A stretch of DNA of 64,000 nucleotides from Brumimicrobium aurantiacum (GCF_003402975.1 NZ_QURB01000007.1:62001-126000); one strand, 5' to 3'; positions 35,539-44,754 are shown, counted from the first letter of the stretch. Translations and numbers: made by a program. Notes: generated by a model from the letters alone, not told the origin.

Positions 35539-35565
35539 ATGAAAACAATAATTAAAATATCACCC
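35539..35565 (+). pseudogene. Truncated second copy of the lipoprotein gene start
   Basis: From this ATG the sequence repeats the first 27 bases of the lipoprotein gene at 34503 with one difference (ACAATAATT for ACATTAATT), then diverges completely. It encodes only MKTIIKISP before unrelated sequence. The 368-base gap 35526-35893 otherwise holds a hairpin and an inverted repeat, and no gene. Confidence 0.7.
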
Positions 35566-35695
35566 CACGACCTCTAAGCCTCTCCTGTATAGAAAATATA
35601 ACCTTGTTATAAAGAGAGAATATGAAAAGTTCTAGACTACAAATTAGCAGTGCACACTTGCCAACCTAGTACGCAGTTGGTAAAAGACCTTCAAG

Positions 35696-35731
35696 AAAAA
35701 TCCCTTCATGAAAATTCACGAAGGGATTTTT
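35696..35731. terminator. Strong bidirectional terminator-like hairpin
   Basis: AAAAATCCCTTC and GAAGGGATTTTT pair over 12 bp, extended by TGA/TCA across one mismatch. A and T runs flank both ends, so it can stop transcription from either side. Confidence 0.65.
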
Positions 35732-35774
35732 AAATTATTATTACTAATACCGAATCTCTATTGCTTTGAGAGCT

Positions 35775-35893
35775 AATTTTTTTAAAATAGAAGGCACTAG
35801 AACAAGGCGGAGTTAATTTTTAAATTCAGGGCGTTGACAATTGTCAATAACCGATTTTAAAATTTACTCCAACGCTGTTATTGAGTCTTCTAA
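35775..35893. repeat. Imperfect long inverted repeat with central palindrome
   Basis: The arm around 35797-35824 (CTAGAACAAGGCGGAGTTAA and on) matches, in reverse complement with several mismatches, the arm around 35857-35886 (TTTAAAATTTACTCCAACGC). The outer parts (AAAATAGAAGG / TCTTCTAATTAAAA) also pair and touch the stop codon of the DUF3127 gene. The centre is a perfect 14-bp palindrome, TTGACAATTGTCAA, at 35834-35847. It could be a non-autonomous element or a large transcript-end structure. Confidence 0.55.
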
Positions 35894-36268
35894 TTAAAAA
35901 GGTAGATCGTCATCTCCTTCGTCTACTAATGTCTCCGCACTATCAGAACTAGCAGGAGCAATATCCGCTGGAGTAGGAGCTCCACCACCTTGGTTTTTCT
36001 CTAATCTCCATACATCAAGTGAGTTGAAATATTTTACTTCACCTTGTGGGTTTGTCCATTCACGACCACGAATATTGAAAGTAACGTTAACAACATCATT
36101 TACGTTAATTCCTTCCAATAAGTCTGTACGATCTTGTGTCAATTGAAATAAAATATCTTGTGGGTAATTCCCTGATTGGTCTGTAACTACAAATTCTCTT
36201 TTTTTGAATTTCTCAGTGATTTGTTCTGTATCCTTTTTCACTTTTACAATTCCTGAAATGCTAAACAT
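35894..36268 (-). CDS. DUF3127 protein with SSB-like acidic C-terminal tip
   Basis: A 124-residue protein matching DUF3127 (MFSISGIVKVKKDTEQI, KREFVVTDQSG, VVNVTFNIRGREWT), a small OB-fold-like family. After residue 95 comes a disordered, Pro/Ala/Asp-rich tail that ends in DEGDDDLPF. Bacterial SSB proteins end in nearly the same peptide (DDDIPF), the docking site for replication and repair enzymes. A DNA-binding accessory role is inferred from this. It is followed upstream, 17 bases away, by the flavin reductase gene on the same strand. Confidence 0.85.
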   Translation of the reverse strand: MFSISGIVKVKKDTEQITEKFKKREFVVTDQSGNYPQDILFQLTQDRTDLLEGINVNDVVNVTFNIRGREWTNPQGEVKYFNSLDVWRLEKNQGGGAPTPADIAPASSDSAETLVDEGDDDLPF

Positions 36269-36285
36269 AATATTGTTGTTTTATT

Positions 36286-37182
36286 TTATTGATTATTAAA
36301 TGCTAATAGTGTCATCCAAGCTTGCTCAACTTCATTTTTACTTAAATGTTCCTTGGCAAGTTTATGGAGTTCTAATTCTAATTTTGCTGGCTCGTCTTCT
36401 AAAGTTACAAAAAGTTCTGATAATTCAATAAGTTTATACTCATTGACATCCGTTTCATTTGGTAACTCAACAATACTGCCGAGTTTACCTAAGTCATTTC
36501 CTGTTAAAATAGAACTTGTCTTTATATCTTCTGGTATATTGTCAAACCCTACACCAATTGTGGTAACAGGTTTTTTTACTTCAAACATTGATGATTCGTT
36601 GGCACGGCAATACCAATTACCACCCATTCTAGAAACTAAATCAATCTTGTGTTGATCAATCATCTTGTCGTCATCTAGAACAGCCTCGTTGATATGGATT
36701 TTTACAACTTCGCAAATGACTAGGTTTCCAGCGCCTCCTTCGGTTCCAAGTTCATTTACTTCAAGAACTTTACATTCAAATTGAACTGGTGATTCTTTTA
36801 CTCGGAAAGGTTTTACTTTTTCTGATTCAATAGGAGTAAGGCCACTTTTAACGAATTCGTCAATGTCATCTCCATAAGGTGAAGAAGCCAAGCTCATTTG
36901 CTCAACGATTTCAAAGTTAACAATGTTGATTACACATTCCGCAACCTTTTTAACGTTCTCATAAGTGTCCTTTGTTGTATTCGTTCTTCCACTACGTGCT
37001 GGTGAAAAAATCAAAATTGGAGGATTCGCACTAAAAACATTGAAAAAACTAAATGGGGCTAAATTCGGTACGCCGTTTTCGTCAATTGTTGACGCAAATG
37101 CAATCGGACGTGGGCCTACAGCGCCAAGTAAATAGCGGTGCAATTGCGGTACGGGTAATTCTTTTGGTTCTAATGTTAACAT
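36286..37182 (-). CDS. Flavin reductase family protein (FMN-binding split barrel)
   Basis: A 298-residue protein with an FMN-binding split-barrel domain in the first 200 residues (LGAVGPRPIAFASTIDENG, NLAPFSFFNVFSANPP, KVAECVINIV). The extra C-terminal 90 residues are alpha-helical. Family members reduce flavins or bind FMN for monooxygenases; the partner is unknown, and the LLM monooxygenase 2.5 kb away is only a neighbour. The start is ATG 37182; a TTG two codons earlier is less likely. Confidence 0.86.
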   Translation of the reverse strand: MLTLEPKELPVPQLHRYLLGAVGPRPIAFASTIDENGVPNLAPFSFFNVFSANPPILIFSPARSGRTNTTKDTYENVKKVAECVINIVNFEIVEQMSLASSPYGDDIDEFVKSGLTPIESEKVKPFRVKESPVQFECKVLEVNELGTEGGAGNLVICEVVKIHINEAVLDDDKMIDQHKIDLVSRMGGNWYCRANESSMFEVKKPVTTIGVGFDNIPEDIKTSSILTGNDLGKLGSIVELPNETDVNEYKLIELSELFVTLEDEPAKLELELHKLAKEHLSKNEVEQAWMTLLAFNNQ

Positions 37183-37207
37183 ATTCAAATCTTTTTTTGC
37201 AAGCCTA

Positions 37208-37215
37208 CAAAGGTA
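37208..37215 (-). promoter_or_regulatory. -7 promoter box of the flavin reductase-DUF3127 unit
   Basis: TACCTTTG on the minus strand, an exact TAnnTTTG match, 25 bases before the ATG. Confidence 0.45.
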
Positions 37216-37335
37216 ACGCTATTCTCATTCAATAAAAATGAAAGTGTGAATTTGTTGAAAAGTTATTTGACTTTTAAAAGTAAGCCTTTCATCAATTTAT
37301 TTTTAGTAATTAATGCAACATATTAAAGCTTACAG

Positions 37336-37343
37336 TATATTTG
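37336..37343 (+). promoter_or_regulatory. -7 promoter box of the DUF389 gene
   Basis: TATATTTG, an exact TAnnTTTG match, 19 bases before the ATG at 37363. Confidence 0.45.
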
Positions 37344-37362
37344 AGCCAAATTTTATAGCAAA

Positions 37363-38697
37363 ATGACACCCGCTCAAGCGTTTAGAAAAATCACCGAATA
37401 CTTTAGTCTTGATTCAGAAGTTGAATCGCATGACTTTATTCATAATGAAATCCTAAAAGGTTTAAGATTTAAAGGAACGAATCTTTGGATTTTGGTTTTT
37501 GCCATTGTAGTGGCATCAGTTGGTTTGAATGTGAACTCTACTGCTGTAATAATTGGGGCCATGTTAATTTCTCCTTTAATGGGGCCAATTAATGTGATGG
37601 GATATAGTGTTGCAACCTATGACTTTGATTTGTTTCGATTGGCACTAAAAAATCTAGCTTTTGCAGTTGGAGCAAGTTTGGCAGCTTCTTCTATTTATTT
37701 TGCCTTGAGTCCGTTGTCAACGGCTCATTCTGAATTATTGGCCAGAACTAGTCCAACAATTTACGATGTTTTGATTGCCTTTTTTGGAGGTGTTGCTGGA
37801 ATTATTGCCATTACAAGTAAAAATAAAGGAAATGTGATTCCAGGTGTGGCTATAGCAACTGCTTTAATGCCTCCTTTGTGTACGGCAGGTTATGGAATTG
37901 CAACAGGACAATTTGAATTCTTTTTTGGTGCGATGTATTTGTTTACAATTAACACCGTTTTTATAGCTATTGCTTCGATTATCGTAACTCAATTATTGAA
38001 ACTACCTATCCGTACAATTGTTGATGATAAGCAAAAGAAAAAGGTGAACAGATGGATCACAGTAGTGATTGCTGCTGTTATATTACCAAGTATCTATTTC
38101 GGTTATGGATTGGTTCAGAACGAGAAATTCTATGAAAAAGCAACGAGTTATATATCAAATGTCAGTTTATACGAAGGGAATTACTTGTTAAATAGTGAAA
38201 TCAATCAAAATAAGCGTGAAATTATTTTGGTTTATGGTGGAACAGAGCTCAGTGATTTGCAAAAACGAAATATCAGAGAGAAGATGCATAATTTTGACAT
38301 TAAAAATGCAAATATTATCATTAAACAAGGTTTGTCATTTTCAAATTATTCTGATAAAAATGAGGAGACATTACGCTTGCGTGAAGAACTTTCTCACATG
38401 TTAAGTGAAGTGAAAAGGAGGGATGTTCAATTGGACAGTATTGCCAAAAATCAACAAATGGGAAGAGTATTATTGAATGAAATTCGTACGATTTACCCCC
38501 AATTGGAAACGTGTACCTATGCAAATTCGTTTAAGTACCAAGATTCATCCGAAACTGCAATGGAGTCAGCCTTGGTTTTATTTACTGTGGACACAACAAA
38601 CTTTAAGGCAGAAGATGAGCAACGAGTTAAAGACTGGATGAAATCAAGGGTAAATTTGAATAGTGTAAAAGTCTTTTTTGAAGCCTCAAATTTGTAA
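37363..38697 (+). CDS. DUF389 family membrane protein
   Basis: A 444-residue membrane protein. Residues of about 35-250 match DUF389 (STAVIIGAMLISPLMGPINV, GGVAGIIAITSKNKGNVIPG, GVAIATALMPPLCTAGYG), six to seven helices with conserved Pro-Leu-Met/Gly motifs. The last 190 residues are a soluble, helical domain. Function is unknown; transport is a guess. It is followed 28 bases on by an RluA-type synthase gene on the same strand. Confidence 0.88.
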   Translation: MTPAQAFRKITEYFSLDSEVESHDFIHNEILKGLRFKGTNLWILVFAIVVASVGLNVNSTAVIIGAMLISPLMGPINVMGYSVATYDFDLFRLALKNLAFAVGASLAASSIYFALSPLSTAHSELLARTSPTIYDVLIAFFGGVAGIIAITSKNKGNVIPGVAIATALMPPLCTAGYGIATGQFEFFFGAMYLFTINTVFIAIASIIVTQLLKLPIRTIVDDKQKKKVNRWITVVIAAVILPSIYFGYGLVQNEKFYEKATSYISNVSLYEGNYLLNSEINQNKREIILVYGGTELSDLQKRNIREKMHNFDIKNANIIIKQGLSFSNYSDKNEETLRLREELSHMLSEVKRRDVQLDSIAKNQQMGRVLLNEIRTIYPQLETCTYANSFKYQDSSETAMESALVLFTVDTTNFKAEDEQRVKDWMKSRVNLNSVKVFFEASNL

Positions 38698-38725
38698 ATT
38701 GGCTGTTAATTTTTAATTTGAAGTT

Positions 38726-39655
38726 ATGAAAACAACCGATTTTAATCATAGGGTTCAAATTGAAAAACTTATAGTTGAAGATCATCCTACAAAAGTTAGG
38801 ATTTACGATTATTTGGTTGGCAAACTAACAACAATTTCTTCTCGGAAAGGAATTAAAAAAGCATTATCAAGAAATCAAGTTTATTTAAATGGTGATTTAG
38901 CAAAATCTGGAGACTTTGTTCGTCAAGGTGATGCAATAGTAATTTGTGAAAATGAAATTGTCCAACATAAAGATTTTGATATTGAATTGAATGTGGTTTA
39001 TGAAGATGATGAGTTAGCTGTCGTGGAGAAACCTTCTGGAATACCTGTTTCTGGAAATACATTCAAAACTTTACAAAATGCTTTGCCGCAACATTTGAAG
39101 TTGAGTCAAGCCTTTGATTATTTGCCGGCTCCACTTCCTGTTCACCGTTTAGATCTTTTGACTCATGGATTAGTGGTTGTTGCAAAAACTCACAGTACTC
39201 GGATCAACTTAGGTAAACAATTTGAAAAACGAGAAGTTTCAAAAAAATACCATGCTATCGTTCAGGGTCGATTGCAGGGTAAGGGGAGTTTGAATACTTC
39301 AATTGAAGGTAAACAAGCAAAAACTTATTTCCATTCGTTGGGTGTTTATCCTTCTGTGAAAAATAAGTGGATTTCACTAATTGAGCTTTCTCCTGTGTCT
39401 GGACGTAAGCATCAATTAAGGATTCATTTGTCACGCTTAGGTTTTCCAATTATTGGAGATCAACGATATGGTGAAAAAGGGAATACTTTAAAGCATAAAG
39501 GTTTGTTTTTAGCAGCTGTAGGAATTCAATTCCAGCATCCCAAATCGGGAGAAATAATTGATTTAAATATTCCAGCACCCAATAAATTCCAGCGCTTTTT
39601 GGAGCGGGAAGAAAAATGGGTTCAACGTATTCTAGAAAGAAAAAAGGAAGTCTAG
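38726..39655 (+). CDS. RluA-family pseudouridine synthase
   Basis: A 309-residue RNA-modifying enzyme. An N-terminal S4 domain (SSRKGIKKALSRNQVYLNGD) precedes the catalytic domain, whose HRLDLLTHGLVVVAK holds the catalytic Asp of the HRLDxxTSG motif. Ser is replaced by His, a variation outside the catalytic Asp. The C-terminal KHQLRIHLSRLGFPIIGD is also typical. The target uridine cannot be told. Its last 4 bases overlap the convergent outer-membrane protein gene. Confidence 0.9.
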   Translation: MKTTDFNHRVQIEKLIVEDHPTKVRIYDYLVGKLTTISSRKGIKKALSRNQVYLNGDLAKSGDFVRQGDAIVICENEIVQHKDFDIELNVVYEDDELAVVEKPSGIPVSGNTFKTLQNALPQHLKLSQAFDYLPAPLPVHRLDLLTHGLVVVAKTHSTRINLGKQFEKREVSKKYHAIVQGRLQGKGSLNTSIEGKQAKTYFHSLGVYPSVKNKWISLIELSPVSGRKHQLRIHLSRLGFPIIGDQRYGEKGNTLKHKGLFLAAVGIQFQHPKSGEIIDLNIPAPNKFQRFLEREEKWVQRILERKKEV

Positions 39656-40290
39656 TTTTTACCGAAATAGTAAGAATATCCAAATCCTATTGTGAAGTAA
39701 CTGGTGTTGTTCTTTAATTGATCGTTACTGATTCCACTAAAGCTTTCAACGCTTACATCTTCTGGAGTGAATTTGAAGTCATGAACCGCAAATCCTAAGG
39801 CTAATCTAAATGATGTTTTCTCGTTAGCCATGAGTGATAAACCTAATGTTGGTTCTACAAAAACACCTTCACTTGTTCTTGGACCACCATTGGCTTCATC
39901 ATTGGTGTTTGTAGCAAAGACATTACTTGCATAACCTACACGAACGCCGTAATCTACTCCGAAGTTACCATAAAATTTTTCTTGACCAATTTTAGCAAAA
40001 GCCCCTGCAATATGAACACCGCCTGTCATATCAATGTTGTTTTTGAATTCATTTACATTGAAAAAACTATACCTCAGTCCAGCTCCTATTGTTAAGGTGT
40101 TATCAAACGTATGTTGGTAGGAAGGTGTGATAACCACTAATCCTTGCATTAATTGACGAAAGGCGTAATTACTTGCATTATTCGGTAATCCAATTTCAAC
40201 TTTAAAAGAATTCTTTGGTGAGAAATCAATTTGTGCATTAGCTACAATTGCAATATTGAGTACCGTGAATAGTAAGATTAGTTTTTTCAT
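39652..40290 (-). CDS. Outer-membrane beta-barrel protein
   Basis: A 212-residue exported protein with the signal peptide ILLFTVLNIAIVANAQ. Alternating strands (LTIGAGLRYSFFNVNEF, VGYASNVFATNT, FVEPTLGLSLMANEKTSF) end in the aromatic C-terminal strand YFTIGFGYSYYFGKN, usual for a barrel. No specific function. Its stop overlaps the convergent RluA-type gene by 4 bases. Confidence 0.75.
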   Translation of the reverse strand: MKKLILLFTVLNIAIVANAQIDFSPKNSFKVEIGLPNNASNYAFRQLMQGLVVITPSYQHTFDNTLTIGAGLRYSFFNVNEFKNNIDMTGGVHIAGAFAKIGQEKFYGNFGVDYGVRVGYASNVFATNTNDEANGGPRTSEGVFVEPTLGLSLMANEKTSFRLALGFAVHDFKFTPEDVSVESFSGISNDQLKNNTSYFTIGFGYSYYFGKN

Positions 40291-40349
40291 ATTTTTTACA
40301 ATTTAGAACCTTATTAACGTAAAAATAGATCTTACATTATATAATGTCC

Positions 40350-40742
40350 TTAGTTTCTAATTTCAATTCTTTTTTTGGTCTTTTGATTTTCAGACTTAGC
40401 CTGATAAAAGTAAAAACCATTTTCAAATTGCGTGGTATCAAACTGAATTATATTTCCTCCTTTCTTGTATTCCTTCTTTTCTAAAACCTTTTCGAATGAA
40501 TTGTCAATCGGGAAAATAGATACTTCAACTTCTTTTGGTGAATTCATTTCCATAAAAATCGGAACGGTTCCACTCGCTGGATCTTTTTCTATCGGGTGAA
40601 GGATTAAATATAATTCTTTTTCGATGCGTCCCTTTTTCAAGCGTTTCATTACCAAACGGTAAATGATTAAAACGATGAGCACAAATAATGTTATCCATGC
40701 AATATTTACAATCGTTTGTTGGATGTCAATTACTAATAACAT
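40350..40742 (-). CDS. Membrane-anchored small protein (hypothetical)
   Basis: A 130-residue protein with an N-terminal transmembrane segment (IAWITLFVLIVLIIYRLVM), then a basic linker. A C-terminal beta-rich part (YLILHPIEKDPASGTVPIFM to GFYFYQAKSENQKTKKR) resembles the ends of T9SS-type sorting modules. It starts 1 base after the DUF493 gene stop, so it is in the three-gene operon 41600 to 40350. Confidence 0.6.
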   Translation of the reverse strand: MLLVIDIQQTIVNIAWITLFVLIVLIIYRLVMKRLKKGRIEKELYLILHPIEKDPASGTVPIFMEMNSPKEVEVSIFPIDNSFEKVLEKKEYKKGGNIIQFDTTQFENGFYFYQAKSENQKTKKRIEIRN

Positions 40743-40743
40743 A

Positions 40744-41010
40744 CTATAAGATTATTACGCCTTTAATTTTGGCCGCTTCTTCATAAATTTCAATCACTTT
40801 ATCAGCACTTGTCATTACTTCCTTAATGCTGAGACTCGTATATTTACCTTTGCTTGAAGGTCTTATATTGATGTCAGATACTTCATTGAACATTTCAGTA
40901 ATCAGCGCAATTTTATGATTATCACTCGGTGCAATAAACTTAAATAAATATAGTCTAGGCCATGATTGTTGCTCTAGTTGTTCTCTTAATTTGTCAAATT
41001 GTCCTTCCAT
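40744..41010 (-). CDS. DUF493 (YbeD-like) family protein
   Basis: An 88-residue protein matching DUF493 (WPRLYLFKFIAPSDNHKIAL, KGKYTSLSIKEVMTSADKVI), a small ferredoxin-like ACT-type fold. In enterobacteria YbeD is linked to lipoate metabolism, with function unclear. It sits 2 bases after the preceding gene and 1 base before the following one, in a tight operon. Confidence 0.85.
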   Translation of the reverse strand: MEGQFDKLREQLEQQSWPRLYLFKFIAPSDNHKIALITEMFNEVSDINIRPSSKGKYTSLSIKEVMTSADKVIEIYEEAAKIKGVIIL

Positions 41011-41012
41011 AG

Positions 41013-41600
41013 TTATATTTTCGATAGCAAAGTTAATCTTTTTACTTCTTTTTGAACGATTTCTGGTAAGATATTGTAATTGGTTTTTAGATCCTTTGTG
41101 AGTGGTGATTGTATGATTTCATGCCCCTCCTTTAGAGCTTTTAGAAACTCCATTGGATCAGGTTCTTTCCCTTGTAAAATCTCAATATCATTTTCTGCTG
41201 TTGAAGGTAAACTCCAGTATTGTGCAAATTTATTTTCTACTTTTAACCATTCTTCAATGACCTCTGATAAATCCAAAAAAGTCTGGGCTTGCAATAGTTC
41301 TGACTTAAAATCATTTCTCAATTTGTGAAACTGATGGAAAGCTTCAATGTATTGATCTGAAAAATTGTAAACACCTTCTAAACTATGATCAATTTTAGAA
41401 AGTGGACGATTTTGCTCTGTTAAGACCAAGTATGCTTCATATTGCTTGTCTAATTTCTTAATCTTGGCGTTCCAAACTTTTGCAAGTGGTGGTCGCGTTA
41501 GAAAAAATTGCTTTTGCTCAAATAATCGATGCTCCCATAAATCTTCCAGGTCTTCATGTGGTTCATGTGGGAAAAAAAGATGTGCTTGCTCTTCAGTCAT
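41013..41600 (-). CDS. Hypothetical protein in DUF493 operon
   Basis: A 195-residue, soluble, helix-rich protein with no signal peptide or recognised motif (HFFPHEPHEDLEDLWE, FDQYIEAFHQFHKLRND-like helices). It is first gene of a three-gene unit with the DUF493 protein and a small membrane protein. Function unknown. Confidence 0.6.
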   Translation of the reverse strand: MTEEQAHLFFPHEPHEDLEDLWEHRLFEQKQFFLTRPPLAKVWNAKIKKLDKQYEAYLVLTEQNRPLSKIDHSLEGVYNFSDQYIEAFHQFHKLRNDFKSELLQAQTFLDLSEVIEEWLKVENKFAQYWSLPSTAENDIEILQGKEPDPMEFLKALKEGHEIIQSPLTKDLKTNYNILPEIVQKEVKRLTLLSKI

Positions 41601-41818
41601 GGAAACAAAATTAGTGACTTATCCCGATTTATTATTCATTATTCAATAATTATTGAAGGTATTTATGTGTTCACAAGCACAGTTCATCAATCTTATCTTT
41701 TAAAATCTATAAATTCGAATATTTTAATTTCATGAATATTTTGGGTTACTTTCATTTTTCAATGATTAAAGCTTAATTTCGTGAACGATTCTCATAAGTT
41801 TTTATTTAAATCTCTAAT

Positions 41819-44218
41819 ATGATGAAGTTTAGCTCTTTTTTTTGTGCATTAGGAATCACTGTTGCAGCAGTTTTTAACCTTAATGGTCAAACCAATGGAC
41901 AAATTGATAATATGAGAAGCGATACAATTGATGTATTAAATTATCAAATGAATGTCGATTTATTGCAAATGTCAAACAGTATTTTTAAAGCTTCTTGTAA
42001 AGTAAGTTTTGAAAGTAAAATGGATAATGTAGATGGGATTTCTTTGGACCTACTAGAGTTAACGATTGACTCTATTCGCTCTGGTTCAAATACCTTAAAC
42101 TACCATTATAATGACACCTTAATTCGTGTAGATTTACCAAATGTCCTCAACGCTGGAGACCAAGAAGAGGTAACAGTATATTATCATGGAACTCCTCAAT
42201 TAGACCCTTCTGGTTTTGGTGGTTTTTATTTCACAGGAAATTTCGCCTATAATTTAGGTGTCGCTTTTGATGGTGAACCACATAATTACGGTCGTACGTG
42301 GCACCCTTGTTTTGATAACTTTGTGGAAAGGGCGACTTATGATATTGAAATTACAACACCTCAAAATATTACAGCTTATAGCAACGGTTATATTGAAAGT
42401 GAAAGTATTGGAACCAACAATGAAAATATCCGAAGATGGAAGATGGATGAAGGTATTCCGACTTATCTAGCCTGTATTGGAGCAGCTCCTTATACGCACG
42501 TTGATCAAACTTTCACAAGTAGCTTAACCAATGCTCAAACACCGGTGATGCTGATCGCAAAACCTCAAGATACCACTAGTTTAAAAAATTCTTTTGTCAA
42601 TTTATTTGGAGCAATGGATGCCTACGAATCGAATTATGGTCCCTACGAATGGAATAAAATCGCATTTGCTTTGGTACCATTTAATGGTGGTGCCATGGAA
42701 CATTCAACCTGTGTTATGTATCCAGATTTTGCTGTTGATGGAAGTCTAAATTATGAGACTTTAATGGCTCATGAATTGTCTCATCATTGGTGGGGGAATT
42801 TAGTCACATGTCGAACTGCTGAAGATATGTGGATCAATGAAGGGTTAGCATCATATAGTGAATCAATTTTCCTTGAACATGTTTATGATTACGATAGGTA
42901 TATTGAAGAATTAAAAAGTGTTCATAGAGATGTTATTCAATCAGCGCATTTCCGAGATGGAGGCTTTTTATCAATTTCGGGTGTGCCGCATAATGCAACT
43001 TATGGAATGCATACCTACAGTAAAGGAGCGACTTTAATGCATAATTTACGAACGCATATGGGAGATGCAGATTTCTTTTCAGGATTAAAAGCCATTCAAA
43101 CGGATTATGCCTTTGGAAATATCAATGCTGAAGAATTTAGAGATAAACTAACTGCTTCTACTGGCTATGATGCTACTTCTTTTTTTGATAACTATGTTTT
43201 TAATCCTGGATTTAATGCTTTTGAAATTAATGGTGTGGTATATGACACCCACAATACAAATATAGATGCGCGTGTTTCAATACAACAAAAATTGTTTGAG
43301 GCTCCTGATTACTTTGATAATGTTCCTGTTGAAATTACATTTGTAGATGACAATTGGAATACTTACACGGTAACGGAACTTGTATCTGGTGCTCAACAAT
43401 ATGTTGACGTAAATTCACTTCCTTTTGCTCCTGTTATGGTTTATTTAAATAAGAACAGTAAACTATTGAATGCTGTTACTGGACAAGATTATACCATTAC
43501 AGAACCGACTACCGAACAAGGAAATTACTCGTATTTCTATTTAAGAGTACTAGAAGAAAATGATTCTTCATTTGTGAGGGTAGAACATTATCGTGTTGCT
43601 GCAGATGACCTCAATCAATTGGATGGTGATCACGAATATGTGCTTTCTCCAGATCGATATTGGAAAGTTGACGGGATTTTTTCAGAGAGTTTTGAAGCTG
43701 AAGGGCGAATTTTTTATGATGCTAGAAATACTGCTGGTGGAAATTTAGATGTAGGGTTAATGCAAGATCATGGTGGAGTAGCTTTCCATGAAGATAGTCT
43801 TGTACTTTTGTTTAGACCAAGTCAAGGAGCATTATGGTCAGAGTATGATGATTATGAGTTGTATACACAAGGAAACCTAACAGATGGCTATGGTAGAATT
43901 GAAATTACAAATATTAGAAAAGGTGAATATGCATTTGGGTTTCGTAAAAGTGCATTAAATACAAGTAGTGAAAAGCTTCCAAATGATTTTAAAATATATC
44001 CAAATCCTGTTAAGCATAACATTCAAATCGAATGGGAAGATGCTGGGAATTCTACAGTAGTTGAAATCACTGATAGCAACGGAAAGTCAATATCGAAACA
44101 CAAAATGAAAAACAAAGCATTGACGATTTCAGTTGATGATTTATCAAAAGGAGTGTATTTTATTGCAGTATATGATAAAAAGCAATTGCTTGGAAAACAG
44201 AAAATGATTAAAGAATAA
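41819..44218 (+). CDS. Secreted M1-family aminopeptidase with T9SS sorting domain
   Basis: A 799-residue exported protein. The signal peptide is FFCALGITVAAVFNLNG. The M1 domain has HELSH (His318, Glu319, His322) and Glu341 (INEGLASYSE) as zinc ligands and base. The substrate loop is GGAMEHS rather than the usual GAMEN, Asn being replaced by His. The C-terminus has a T9SS sorting domain (KIYPNPVKHNIQIEWED to LSKGVYFIAVYDKKQLLGKQ). It should act at the surface or outside the cell on peptides. Stop and the ruvX start abut (TAAATG), so the two may be co-transcribed. Confidence 0.9.
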   Translation: MMKFSSFFCALGITVAAVFNLNGQTNGQIDNMRSDTIDVLNYQMNVDLLQMSNSIFKASCKVSFESKMDNVDGISLDLLELTIDSIRSGSNTLNYHYNDTLIRVDLPNVLNAGDQEEVTVYYHGTPQLDPSGFGGFYFTGNFAYNLGVAFDGEPHNYGRTWHPCFDNFVERATYDIEITTPQNITAYSNGYIESESIGTNNENIRRWKMDEGIPTYLACIGAAPYTHVDQTFTSSLTNAQTPVMLIAKPQDTTSLKNSFVNLFGAMDAYESNYGPYEWNKIAFALVPFNGGAMEHSTCVMYPDFAVDGSLNYETLMAHELSHHWWGNLVTCRTAEDMWINEGLASYSESIFLEHVYDYDRYIEELKSVHRDVIQSAHFRDGGFLSISGVPHNATYGMHTYSKGATLMHNLRTHMGDADFFSGLKAIQTDYAFGNINAEEFRDKLTASTGYDATSFFDNYVFNPGFNAFEINGVVYDTHNTNIDARVSIQQKLFEAPDYFDNVPVEITFVDDNWNTYTVTELVSGAQQYVDVNSLPFAPVMVYLNKNSKLLNAVTGQDYTITEPTTEQGNYSYFYLRVLEENDSSFVRVEHYRVAADDLNQLDGDHEYVLSPDRYWKVDGIFSESFEAEGRIFYDARNTAGGNLDVGLMQDHGGVAFHEDSLVLLFRPSQGALWSEYDDYELYTQGNLTDGYGRIEITNIRKGEYAFGFRKSALNTSSEKLPNDFKIYPNPVKHNIQIEWEDAGNSTVVEITDSNGKSISKHKMKNKALTISVDDLSKGVYFIAVYDKKQLLGKQKMIKE

Positions 44219-44629
44219 ATGAAAAGAATTTTAGGCATTGATTTCGGGATGAAACGTACCGGAATTGCAATCACAGACGAAAATAATATTATAGCATCAG
44301 GTTTAACAACTGTTCCAACAAAGGAGGTGATGCAGTTTTTAATTAAAACTGTGAAAGAGAAAAACGTAGGAACTTTGGTGTTGGGAGAACCCAAAAGATT
44401 GAATATGGAAGATTCTCATAGTTCGCAAAACGTGCGCTTATTTAAAGAAGCTTTAGAAAAGCAATTTCTTGGACTCGAAATAGTGATGATGGACGAACGT
44501 TTTACTTCAAAGATGGCGATGCAATCCTTGATTGACGGAGGAGTATCAAAGAAAAAAAGAAGACAGAAAGAGCTCATCGATGAGGTAAGTGCAACGATTA
44601 TTTTACAATCTTATATGTCGTCTATTTGA
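44219..44629 (+). CDS. ruvX: Holliday-junction resolvase-like RuvX (YqgF)
   Basis: A 136-residue RNase H-like protein. Acidic sites: Asp8 in RILGIDFGMKRTG, Glu in VLGEPKRLN, and Asp in ELIDEVSAT. Length and motifs fit RuvX/YqgF, linked to 16S rRNA maturation and possibly Holliday-junction cleavage. It starts directly after the M1 peptidase stop. Confidence 0.92.
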   Translation: MKRILGIDFGMKRTGIAITDENNIIASGLTTVPTKEVMQFLIKTVKEKNVGTLVLGEPKRLNMEDSHSSQNVRLFKEALEKQFLGLEIVMMDERFTSKMAMQSLIDGGVSKKKRRQKELIDEVSATIILQSYMSSI

Positions 44630-44754
44630 TGTATTTTTGATAGATGAAGGAGGTTGGACACGCATGTTGTTCCGTTGTTTGACTCTTTGAATCAATGAAA
44701 AAATCATTTTGGGTACTTTACCAGTGTTCTATATGCGTTATTTTAATTTGAAAA

